Part shown: one piece after another, positions 52,510 to 62,032 of the stretch
Layout of the letters: the number at the start of each line of letters is the position of its first letter
Numbering within the stretch: the stretch's first letter is position 1
Assembly: GCA_036897095.1 (NCBI GenBank)
Contig: JAYMSP010000270.1
Coordinates: 1 to 62,032 of the forward strand
DNA: 62,032 bases
DNA from: Plantago elongata
Taxonomy: Eukaryota; Streptophyta; Magnoliopsida; Lamiales; Plantaginaceae
Direction of reading: 5' to 3'
Translations under genes and position numbers: made by a program
Notes under the pieces: model-generated
Databases searched by the model: none
What the model was told of the DNA's origin: nothing
Seen by the model: the letters and a program-made list of their open reading frames with translations, nothing else

Positions 52510-55183
52510 CTATTCGACTACCAGTAAGTTGTTCTGCATCAGCCCCTCACCTACAGTGGGGTATTCAGGTGATAGTTTCCAATCCCCATCTACCATGAAC
52601 TTGATTTCATACCTTCAGGAATATTATAATTTATCAGCAAGATAAGTATATATTATTACCATGCTACAGTATTATTAGTTATAAGCTATTCAACTATTAC
52701 CTTCCTGGTCTGAGCATCAAAGTTGTTGAGAAGGTTGACTGTAAACCTGTATATTCCGCTGAAAGATCTTCTCCTAAACTCCAGCCATCAAAGGAGCCCA
52801 TTACTTGCACGCTCTGAAAGTTATGTATACAAAAATCAACTTCAAGAGTTTAACTGAATTAATAATCTCCATACGGCATGCAGGCAAAAAGATGTCTTTC
52901 TTTAAAGGAATTTTGTTGCACGTTGACACAGCTGTATCGATAGATTATATGAAGCCAAATTATTCTTCTTGACATTCAAAAAATTAAGTAAAAGCATGCT
53001 TTTACTAAATACTCTTCCGTGCTAACATGGACACCCAAAATCCTTTGAAATCACTGTTTTGAGGTGGCTGATGAAATTCTCGCTCAGAAGAAAATGACTT
53101 CATGAAGGTTTGGTGTTAGGCCTTAGGCTGTGTTCTCTTCAACTGAAAATCAATTCAGTCCAGTGCAACTCAGCTTAGTAATAATTTATACCTTACTTCA
53201 GTTCAGTTCAGTAAATCTCAGTTGAAGAGAACACAACCTTAGTCAATTGAAGGTTGCAAAACTTAGGTCAGACCACAGAACTATCCCTCATATCATTACT
53301 CTTGATTAAGTAGATAAACATACATCATATGATAGAGAAGCACACCCTTATTAGGCCCCACTATTCCCCATTGTCATTATTCCCCATGAAATTCTTCAAT
53401 CTACTGGAAGTATTTCATGTTTGCTTAAATTCTTGGTAATTCATGTTTTCTACATATGCAACATATATTTGCTCAATAGTAGTAATTAGTAATTATACAT
53501 ATCATTAACTCAGAAATGAAAATTAAAAAATTAGGAAAAACTTTAACTCTGCTTAGTCAACATACCTCTGCCACACCATACCAGAATAAAGGAATTTCTC
53601 GTGATTGTACAGCATCCACATCCTTAATTTGTTCCCCCAGTTTTTGTTGGACAGCTTTCACCACCAGAAACATGACATTGCACGAAAATTAGGATTAAGA
53701 TGAGCTTTTCAGAGATGAGCGTAATTGCCTGACTAACAAGTAACGAGGTTGGATATATTTGTTTACATTATAAGTGGTAGACCTGGAATAGGAAAACTAG
53801 ATTGGAATGTGTTTGTGTATACTGAAGAAGAAGAACCTATGACAATAACTTGTTGGAACTGGGGGAGTACCTTCTAGTCGTGAGAGGAGATGAGACTGGA
53901 CATATTTTCCTTTAATCTTTCTTGAACCATCTGGAATACTGTATTTTGCAATTTCTTGTGCCAAACTAACCAGAGCCTGCTCCAAGACGTTGTCTTAAGA
54001 ATTATTTCCATTTCCAGATAAGAGTGAGAACCAATGAACCATTGGAAAAGAAGTACCTGTATCTCAAGCTCCACAACAGCTAGTTCTCTCTTGAAGTTAA
54101 TTAGTGCATCATCTTTTACTTGTAGCTGCAATGTTAACCAATGCTTCCTCTCAATACATGACAAGGCTACACTGCATTTTTATGTTTAATATTTATGAAT
54201 GCATACAATTTCATCTACAGATTTGAGACATGAACATACGTAGGCTTATAAATGAAATCACCAATCTGACTCTTGCAGACGTCATCAACTTCATATTATC
54301 ATGAGTCTTTCATTCTTGTTGTACACTAAAAAAACTAAATAAATAAAAGAAAACAATGATTTAAAAGAAATAAAATTGTCATCACTTTTGACTAACAGAG
54401 AGAATTATAGAATTTCATTGATTTCTTACTTTCCTGCAACTTATCAGACAAACTAGAGGGCAATCAGAATGGAATCACAGAAGGAGAAAAAGGGAAATAT
54501 CCATAAGCTAATTGAATCCTACCATATCTCGTCTACAGGAGTAGAGTATCTCTTTTCAGCCAAGCCATACTATAACAACTACACTAATGAAATCACTGAA
54601 CTGATGAAATGGAGGCACAATCATCATACCTGTCGCTTCATAAACCTATTATGCCGATTAGCTTCACTCAGTTTCTTGATCAGCTTTGATCTCTCAGAAT
54701 CAGCAATCAATGCCCTCAACTGTCCACAAATCGTAGCATTAGCTAAATAGCATCATTTCTAAAGAAACACACCATCAAATGTGATCACCTGTTCACTACT
54801 AAGCAGTCTTCCTTCGGAATCAGCTTTGTGATCCGTGTCCAAACTATCAGAATCTAAACCTGAAATCCCCTCATCCAAACTAACAGGTGTGCATAATACT
54901 TTCCAGTGCCAACGATCAAAACAAGTTCCACTAAACGAAACACGATTCAGCTTTCGCAGTGCTTTTCGATTCCAGCATGCCACATTGCTTTTACACCTAC
55001 CGAATCCTTTCACATACATCCTACTCCGTAAAATACAGCAAATTGTGCAAAAAATAAATAAATTCAAAACGATGCGTCAATTGAAGTATGAGAAATAGGA
55101 GTGAAATTGAGATTTCAGAAGAGTGACATTCACCTGGTTGAATAAGATTGATGAACAGCAGTGCTGACTATGTTACACTCCAT
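52510..55183 (-). CDS. PTST1: PROTEIN TARGETING TO STARCH 1 (coiled coil + CBM48)
   Basis: Eight coding exons: 55183-55134, 55020-54789, 54719-54630, 54125-54057, 53976-53871, 53654-53566, 52813-52701 and 52612-52510, joining in phase to 283 residues. A non-coding 5' exon above about 55318 is indicated by GTAAGTG there and an acceptor at 55200. Residues 1-70 are basic and serine-rich, consistent with a chloroplast transit peptide. Residues ~95-185 are charged and helical (coiled coil). The C-terminus is a CBM48/AMPK-type starch-binding module with VQVMGSFDGWS and YEIKFMVDGDWKLSPE, both binding tryptophans present, ending NNLLVVE. In Arabidopsis, PTST1 (At5g39790) carries granule-bound starch synthase to starch granules through its coiled coil. 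Length and layout fit that protein. Exon 2 may start at 55023 instead, adding one residue. Confidence 0.92.
53126..53238. mobile_element. Tourist-like MITE in a PTST1 intron
   Basis: The ends GGCTGTGTTCTCTTCAACTG and the reverse complement (CAGTTGAAGAGAACACAACC) form near-perfect ~20-bp inverted repeats. TTA flanks both sides (53123-53125 and 53239-53241). 113 bp. The TTA duplication points to the PIF/Harbinger group. It lies in the 752-base intron between exons 6 and 7. Confidence 0.88.
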
Positions 55184-56000
55184 AGGGAAGCGATTATCTG
55201 CGCAGAAATAGGAGTGAAATTGGGTCAGGCATTTCATCAAACAGGTGGAGAACACTCCGATTTGAAGTAGAAATACAAGACATAGATTTGAAGTAAAATT
55301 GATTGAAATCACTTACAGAAGATGAATTTGATGCTTGAAAATTGAAATAGTGTGTATCAGTATGTGTAATTGGATGAAATGGTGAGGTTGAGAAGTTGTG
55401 ACCAGAGCCGAGAAGGACGAGTCTGGTTCATTATTTGCCGCGTGTGGAAGAACAAATCACGTGCGGGATTGTTTCCCCGTAAATCTTTTATGTCTACTTC
55501 CGAATTGTACTAAAATCATTTTATACCACTCTGCTTTAGAAGGTTTCGAAATTTTTTACTGTAATCCAAATATTTGAAGGTGTTAATTGTGATGTTAGAG
55601 GAGTATTATACTCGTACCTTAAAGATCAAATGGAGAAATTGAGTTTAAGCACCTTATAGAGAGGAAAGAGATTGAATCCGATTTCAAAACCTTTGCTCTT
55701 TTAATTCTTCTAAATCGAAGATCGAGTGACTTTGTGACGAATTGGAAGAAACAAAGTCTAAGTAATGAGATAGCCTACTATGAGGTTGTGAAAATTTAAC
55801 AGTGATTAGGTGATCTTGATAACTTCAACGATGTAAGTAACGAAATAGTACCAAGCATGAGTATATGAGTTTCCCCTTGTTTAACCTTACAACGGATAAA
55901 GAGATTAAAAGTTTGAAACGGGTCACTCAATCAATTATGAAAAACATCTTAATGATTAAGGGAGGATTGTTGTGGCTTGTGAATGTAATACTTTGTTTAA

Positions 56001-56185
56001 CAAAACTAGCTGAAATTGTAGTTGGTAACTTAAAAGGTAGCTGCTAGCTGATCATGTAGCTTTTCTTTTTAATAAGCTAATTTGATTGCCTTTTCAAATC
56101 AGCTAATTTTTCAACTGATTTGTTTATAAAGAGTTGCACGTTCACGTAACAGCTTTTTATTAAAAAAAAACTCATCTAGCTGAAA
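56001..56185. mobile_element. MITE-like repeat, CTAGCTGAAA family copy 1
   Basis: Starts CAAAACTAGCTGAAATTGTA and ends near CATCTAGCTGAAAC, with AGCTTTT and TTCACGTAACAGCTTTTTA inside. Similar sequence recurs at 58731-58878 and 59998-60165. The superfamily is not determined. Confidence 0.5.
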
Positions 56186-56997
56186 CTTGGAGATTGCAAT
56201 CTATGCTTTATGGAATTTTTTATTTTAATATTTTAATAATCTTTAATATAGTCACCAAATGAAATAATGTAAAAACATTGAAGTATTTTAATCCAAATAA
56301 TACTCTCCATTCATATTGCATCACTTTCTAGTTTGAATGAGACCCTTATAAACACTACTTTCCCCCAATGGCCCTAAATTCTCTTCATATCATTATTAAT
56401 ACTAATTGTGTTATTTACGGGATGGTGTCTAACCTCTGTACAATTTTAAAATAGTCAAGCTCGACTCGATTAAGAAACAAAAATCTAACCCTCCCAAAAA
56501 GGATGAGCAAGGACTTATCCTTCCAGAGTTCCAGTCAAGAGTTACACAAGAAACTGCAAATGATTAAAAGAATGAGGAATAGGGAATGAATTGATTGAAT
56601 ATGCACTTGGTGGGGAATCATATCAGGGCAGTCGGTTTCTATTGACCAAGACAAACCTAACTTTATACCTGCCTCATAATGTGCCCTACACATTTATCAT
56701 CATCTTCTTACTCATCAGTCGGAAAGTTACTGATTCCACCTCCAATCAAATTTGAATACAGATGACCTGCTAAATCTAAAATAAAAAAATTCATTGAGTA
56801 CTCCACTTGTAAATTAAATTACGTATTGTATCTCAAACCGTTTAAACTAATCTTGTACACCAAACATGGTTTACCATACAAACTAGTAGCTGTCCTGTGT
56901 GCTATAAGTATTGTCAATTTGAAGTTGAAAACTTGTAATGAAGTGATAGATCATGGTAATTTTAGTTGTCAAATAACATGCTATTTGCAATATTAAA

Positions 56998-57134
56998 GGG
57001 TTGATTAACATGACATTTGAATGATAATTTTGATGAAATTATTTTTGGAATGAAATTGAAATGGGTATATTTAAAGTGTATTTTAGGCCAAATCACTGTT
57101 CATCGAGTCAAATGGGGGCATTTAAATGCCTGAC
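56998..57134 (-). mobile_element. MITE copy, family shared with 1.4 and 22.7 kb
   Basis: The reverse complement matches 22699-22829 (CCATTTGACTCGATGAACAG, GATTTGGCCTAAAATACA, CCCATTTCAATTTCATTCC). The end GGGTTGATTAACATGACATT recalls the termini of the 29191 and 34256 elements, so the two families may be related. Confidence 0.65.
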
Positions 57135-57173
57135 CTTTGATTACTATATTCCACATACTTTATCTATGAAATC

Positions 57174-57378
57174 ATAAGAGACGGTCTTTATATTGAGACG
57201 GATCATGTTATCAATAATAACACTCTTATTATTAATGAAAATATTCATATTTTTTAATTTTAGAGTTTTTTTATTTTATAACAAAACTTATTTTAACATG
57301 AATGTTTTACTTAATAACATAGACATTTTTATTGGTATTATGATCCGTCTCTTAAATCGAGACCGTTTCTCATAATAC
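57174..57378. mobile_element. MITE with ~33-bp inverted ends (GAGACGGTC family)
   Basis: The left end ATAAGAGACGGTCTTTATAT, then GAGACGGATCAT, is mirrored at the right by ATGATCCGTCTC followed by GAGACCGTTTCTCATAAT. About 200 bp, AT-rich, non-coding. The ends are well conserved. Confidence 0.8.
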
Positions 57379-57386
57379 TTTGTAAT

Positions 57387-57410
57387 AGATATATATATAT
57401 ATATATATAT
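57387..57410. repeat. (AT)n microsatellite
   Basis: A clean AT dinucleotide run of about 12 units next to the 57.2-kb MITE. Confidence 0.85.
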
Positions 57411-58730
57411 TGTGATACAGTTGTGACAAATAAACAAATACGATCCAAAAAATTCTCTAACTAATAACAATTCTCTTCAGTTTTGTCATTATATTGGAGT
57501 AGGACAGATTTATCTATTCTGATTCATTCTACTTAATAACTTGTTAATTCAACGAAGATATAATCCGTAGTCATTTGTAGCCTAGCTAGGTTATATTATA
57601 AGTTATAACACGTTGAATGTTGACATTAATTTCCCATATCGTGGAACTAGGCCCATAATTTCCAGATCGATTAAATTGTATGTATGACTATTCTCTATTC
57701 GTAATAGTTTACAAATCAATTAATCCGCACCATAATTCTTAAAAATATTATTCCAAGACAGCCTACCTTAAATTTGTACAAGTATTAACCAAAAAAATAC
57801 CCTTAGAACAAAAGATATGAATCTGAAATGAAAGTTGGACCCATGATGGAGATGAAGATGGTTGTTAATTGCACTGATACAAAATGATTGAAAGTTAAAC
57901 CAAGCCATCGTAGTGGAAGTCAACTTATAACAGACGCCCATGTCTTTTCAAGACTTAGTCCCATATCAATTCTTAATCCTTTCTTCAAATCCAACTAAAT
58001 TATTCATCAATAAACGTGAATTATAACAGACTATTTATCATACTGCCGGAGCAACTATTTTTCCATTCAAATCTGATATTTTATAAAAGAAATCTCAATT
58101 TCAATTGAAAAAGTCCATTCAAATTCTATCACAATTAATCCCTAAAAATCTCTCAGATATGTAAAACGTATCCAAACGTCGGTCTTTCTTGTTTGCATAG
58201 ATGAAACATACCAGGAGTTTAAATTGATTTTCAACACTTTATACTTAATAAAATGTTTAATCCGTTTTTGAAATAGTGAAACTTTTAAAAGAATTATGAA
58301 AATGTATCTCTTTTATCATAATTTGAGAGAATTAGCAGAGTGGAATGCATAATCGCTACTCACTAGTACTTAGCAAAACTAATCATGGATGATCATCCGA
58401 TCACCCAATGTTGAACTGAAATTTCAAATAAAAGAGCATAAAAGAATTGGCACAAAAGAAATAGGAAAAAGATAATGGTGTTCTGCTCGAAACATTTTCA
58501 ACGCGATTCTTTTCCATTTTCCACGTTCATAAAGTTCCATATACGTACACCTTTTCTGATGTTATGACCTTGATAATTTTCCACACATATTTTCTTCCAC
58601 TCTTATGGGTTATGACCTTGTTAGTAATATACTCAAATTAATTAAATATATTAGACTCGATCATTATTTTTTTAAGTTTATAAACTTTTCTCCAATAAAA
58701 AATTTATTACGTGAACGTACACATTTTAAA

Positions 58731-58878
58731 ACAAGCCAGCTGAAAATTTAGCTGGTATGATAAGCTAATTAAGTTAGTTTGTTAAAAAAAAGCTAACTAA
58801 CTATCAACTAATTATTCAGCTATCACTACATTTTCAGCTACAAACTACATTTTTAACTAATTTTACTAAACAAGTTCT
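58731..58878. mobile_element. MITE-like repeat, CTAGCTGAAA family copy 2
   Basis: Begins AACAAGCCAGCTGAAAATTT. Its end (ATTTTACTAAACAAGTT) is a partial reverse complement of the start. 148 bp, non-coding. Confidence 0.5.
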
Positions 58879-59470
58879 TATTCCAGAATTTAAAATATAC
58901 CTCAAGAAATAAACATTACATTATGTAACATTAAGAGCTATATAATACACATACAACAAAATCAATTAACTTTTTTGTACTAAACTATACGAACTAGATC
59001 ACTACCAACTTAATTATCGAATAAGTTTTCACGTCCTGTTCATATATTAAATCTGTATTCTCTTCAAACGAACAAACTGAATTTTACAAAATTTATTTAC
59101 AAAATAAAAACAACTAATTGGAAGTGATATAACGTAGCAAAATTAAACTGAAAAAATCTAAACCAAACTAAAATTACTAATTTTCAGATTGAGAATAGAA
59201 CCTAACAATAAGTTAATCGAATTGATTGAGTAGCGTTTAATGTACCTATCCAATAATAGAATCGCGCGTAGTTAGCCAACCAAATCCACGCCATTAATGA
59301 CATTAATTTTATTGCTACAGTACTAGTTTACTTCATGCAATATTTGACAAAATTACTTTAATTTCCATTTCCTTTTTTTTTTCTTTTTTCCCGTGATTGA
59401 CTGATTCGTCGGTCTACTCTATTCTATTCTATTCGTTGCTCTGTTTTCATTTGTCTTCCCACTCCACTAC

Positions 59471-59477
59471 TATAAAA
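59471..59477 (+). promoter_or_regulatory. TATA box of the C2-domain gene
   Basis: TATAAAA about 150 bases upstream of the ATG at 59625, implying a leader of roughly 120 bases. Confidence 0.6.
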
Positions 59478-59530
59478 CCCACCCAGCACTCACAACATTC
59501 TCCAAAAAGTCCATTAAATCCTAGTTTCCT

Positions 59531-59590
59531 CAAATTTTATCAAGAATCCTCAGATTTTGTCAAGAATCCTCAAAGTTTGTCAAGGAAAAA
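59531..59590 (+). repeat. Three 20-bp direct repeats in the C2-gene leader
   Basis: CAAATTTTATCAAGAATCCT, CAGATTTTGTCAAGAATCCT and CAAAGTTTGTCAAGGAAAAA follow one another exactly. They fall in the predicted 5' untranslated region. The function is unknown. Confidence 0.8.
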
Positions 59591-59624
59591 AGAGTTGGTG
59601 TCTTTTGTGAATTGAGCTGCAGGT

Positions 59625-61070
59625 ATGGAAAACTTCTTGGGTTTGTTGAGGATCAAGGTCATCAGAGGCATTAATCTTGCTAAGAGAGATGCTAATAGCA
59701 GTGATCCTTACGTTGTTGTTAAGATGGGAAAGCAGGTTCGTCATTTCACCCTTCTCTACCTTTACCATTTTTCTTTCTCTGCTTTTTTTTTTTGTTTACT
59801 TGTAGTTTCTTGATTTCTTTCAAAGACTCTTATCTTTCTGCTCATCTTGTAGTAATTGATTGTTGCAAAAGTTACGATCTTGTTAAACTTGATTCAATTC
59901 TTGTTGAGGTTTTGAAAAAGTCAATGTTTTGCACTTTTGATTTAGGATTTAAGGTGAACTAAAACTATTATGCTATTTGATGCTTATGACATTTTATTTA
60001 GCAAAACTAGCTGAAGCTTTTTTATCAACAATCATAACAATACCAGAAATAGTTTTAAGATTTTGTGGATTCTTATTAGATAAGTTCACGTAATGAACTT
60101 TTTATTAAAGAAAAGCTAGTAAAGAAGCTTATGGATTGAAAAGCTAGTTGAAAATAAAAGCTTTAGTAAAGAAAATGTAGTAGTAAAGAGATCCATATAC
60201 TGAGATAGTGACAGAGAGGACTTCTGGTGTGTACATTAGTGGCCGAATATTTCATTCTTCGAACTAGGACATTAGTATCAGCCAAAGAAAAGGATACAAA
60301 ATTTTGCTGAAAAGCCGAGTTTGTGAGAATCTTTGCCGATAAGCACTGTATATAGTTTCCGGCTTCTACTTCTCGATCTTAAGAGGATTTGCATCCGGAT
60401 TTGGAACTTCCTTTTCAACGAGATGGTGTGTTGAAAATCGAAATATAACAGTAGCTAGGGTACTTAATAATTCTAAATTTGAATCTTAAAATAAGTTCGT
60501 AAACCTTCTAATTTTAACATGTTTTATGAGCATTGTATGTTCTAGAAAATGTAACTTTGTTTATAACAGAAATGCTAATATTTTGCTCTCTCTGAACAGA
60601 AATTAAAGACTCGGGTGGTGAGGAAGAATGTGAATCCTGAGTGGAATGAAGAACTCACACTTTCTATATTGGATGCAAATGCTCCAATCAAGCTGGTAAG
60701 TTCATTTTCGAGAATGCTCTACTTGGTCTACTGATTGAGCTTCCTATTAACATTGATTTCTTTGATTTTGTTACAGCATGTTTATGACAGAGATACATTC
60801 TCAATGGATGACAAAATGGGGGACGCAGAGTTCGAGATTCAAGCATTTGTGGAAGCTCTAAAGGTGAACTTGCCCAATCTTCCAAGCGGAACTGTCATCA
60901 CCAAGGTTAGACCAAACAGGGAGAACTGCTTATCCGACGATAGCTGTGTTATCTGGGAAAATGGAAAGATAATCCAAACCATGTTCCTGAGGCTCAGAAA
61001 CGTTGAGTGTGGTGAAGTAGAGCTCCAACTGAGCTGGATTGACGTCCCTGGGTCTAGAGGACTCAAGTGA
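59625..61070 (+). CDS. CAR: C2-domain ABA-related (CAR) protein
   Basis: Three exons (59625-59735, 60600-60695, 60777-61070) encode 166 residues, the usual size of CAR proteins. The protein is a single C2 domain: GLLRIKVIRGINLAKRD at the start, calcium-loop aspartates D22, D27, D73, D75 and D81 (RDANSSDPY, YDRDTFSMDDKMGD), and NPEWNEELT. The plant CAR-specific extra segment (LPSGTVITKVRPNRENCLSD, then MFLRLRNVECGEVELQLSWI) is present. CAR proteins bind membranes in a calcium-dependent way and help recruit PYR/PYL abscisic acid receptors. KLKTRV and SRGLK at the end match the CAR6-CAR8 subgroup as I recall it. Intron 1 (864 bases) carries a repeat at 59998-60165. Confidence 0.95.
59998..60165. 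mobile_element. MITE-like repeat in CAR intron 1, CTAGCTGAAA family copy 3
   Basis: TTAGCAAAACTAGCTGAAGC with downstream AAGTTCACGTAATGAACTTT and AAAAGCTAGT repeats the pattern at 56001-56185. Boundaries are approximate. Confidence 0.45.
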
Positions 61071-62032
61071 ATGTTCCTCCTGGTTAATTAATTTTGCGCG
61101 AAATGTATAGGTGTGGCTTGTAGTTCTATTAAAAAGCACTTTGAAACTTCTTTCTTTCATTACGATTCTTGGAGTCTATAACTTTGTGATGTACTCTTTG
61201 GTATGTACGCTAAATATCAGACTCGGATGTTGAATAATTGTCATCATTCGCAAGTATGTTTATGCTTTGATGTATGAATATATCTAGACTCTAGTTATCG
61301 ACCTGCTGCTGTTCTGTGTGAGCCTGAATCTGTTTGCTGAGCTGAGTGAAAGTATTGTAGCTTGTAACATCTTTCATAGTCCTATGCCCTATCCTATTTA
61401 TGACTTGATTTTGAACTTGCTTTCTTCATCAAGTGAATAATTTTTGTCATTTTTCTTAGATATTCAATCATCTGTTCTCTTGATTCCATGCCCCCTTAGC
61501 AGATAAACCCTGACAGAGAAACATGCCGTTCAACGGTTCAAGTATGGTCATACATGCACTCTTTACTTCTCCGATTCTACTTTCCTTCGCGTCCTTGTAT
61601 CTGATTAAAGAAACTCAGCCTCCATGACTAACACATAGTTCATAGAAATCTAAAATCTCTGCTTCTGCATGATCACTCTCTCTCCAAGCCCGCCTGTGAA
61701 ATGTGGTTTATGAGCATTTTCTTCCTTTTCATGGCTTCTTCAATTGACAACTCTTGCGAAAATAGTGCCATTTTCTTGTTACCATGTTCATTGAACTGTT
61801 ACTAGCTACTCTTCAGAACTCCACGCCTCATCTTTATTCTTCTTCTTGATCAAGTTTTCCCCTTCATAACTCAGACTTCGCAATTCATCAGCACAAAACT
61901 TGTTGCTCATAATCAACTACTGGATGTCCCGAGATTATGCCCAGAAAAAAAAAATTGTGCTCCTCGAGATGATCAATCATCACTTTGTTGATTTCCTATA
62001 AATTATGACAAAACTGAGAATATTCAGCAATT
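61071..62032. other. 3' flank of CAR gene and window edge
   Basis: The CAR 3' untranslated region lies in the first few hundred bases. Further on there are only two short coding-like minus-strand frames (61673-61771 and 61806-61912). Nothing else was recognised before the window ends. Confidence 0.5.
61673..61912 (-). pseudogene. Possible eroded coding fragment
   Basis: On the minus strand an open stretch from about 61912 (reading CADELRSLSYEGENLIKKK) runs to a stop at 61806. A second one in another frame (ATG at 61771, MALFSQELSIEEAMKRKK) ends at 61673. Both are rich in charged residues and look more like protein than chance. A one-base frameshift plus stops separate them. No family was recognised. 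They could be exons of a gene continuing past the window edge or a relic. Confidence 0.22.

Larger units (their letters stand above)
55184..59624. other. Intergenic between PTST1 and the C2-domain gene
   Basis: Both genes are transcribed outward from here. The PTST1 leader exon and promoter are expected at about 55318-55500. Further repeats are MITE copies at 56001-56185, 56998-57134, 57174-57378 and 58731-58878, and an (AT)n run at 57387-57410. The C2-gene promoter lies near 59400-59620. No coding region was recognised. Confidence 0.55.

Overview
This is nuclear DNA from a flowering plant, most likely a eudicot. The genes carry many short GT-AG introns, the intergenic DNA is AT-rich and full of MITEs and retroelement debris, and the families are plant-specific (BELL homeodomain, class III peroxidase, legume-lectin receptor kinase, PTST, CAR). 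No genus can be named from sequence alone. I rebuilt every gene model by joining exons at consensus splice sites. All reading phases close, and protein lengths match the families.

Layout. 1-3.6 kb: repeats only. 3.6-8.0 kb: a plastid Obg GTPase (minus, 10 exons). 9.8-10.6 kb: a single-exon plastid LON-N-domain protein (minus). 12.8-13.9 kb: thioredoxin h (plus), tail-to-tail with a GH35 beta-galactosidase (minus, 18 exons, 14.7-19.2 kb). 19.2-24.8 kb: intergenic. 24.8-26.4 kb: a BEL1-like homeodomain factor (plus), tail-to-tail with a PER9-like peroxidase (minus, to 28.2 kb). 28.2-34.9 kb: MITEs, a minisatellite and a broken Ty1/copia fragment. 34.9-36.5 kb: a polycistronic small nucleolar RNA locus. 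38.7-45.1 kb: cytosolic glucose-6-phosphate isomerase (minus, 23 exons). 45-50 kb: repeats, a 92-bp tandem array and a decayed tRNA-Glu. 50.3-52.2 kb: an intronless L-type lectin receptor kinase (plus), tail-to-tail with PTST1 (minus, to 55.2 kb). 59.6-61.1 kb: a CAR-type C2 protein (plus).

Functionally the genes are mostly independent housekeeping or developmental loci. Three products act in plastids (Obg, LON-domain, PTST1). PGI and PTST1 both bear on starch and sugar metabolism. The peroxidase and beta-galactosidase are secreted wall enzymes.

The most interesting content is non-coding: seven box C/D snoRNAs and one possible H/ACA RNA packed into about 1.3 kb, behind a telo-box/site II promoter. 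Most have 11-12 nt guides that match 18S or 25S rRNA as I remember those sequences. Two guides cover directly adjacent stretches of 18S rRNA. I know no published description of this exact array, but snoRNA clusters are a known plant feature.
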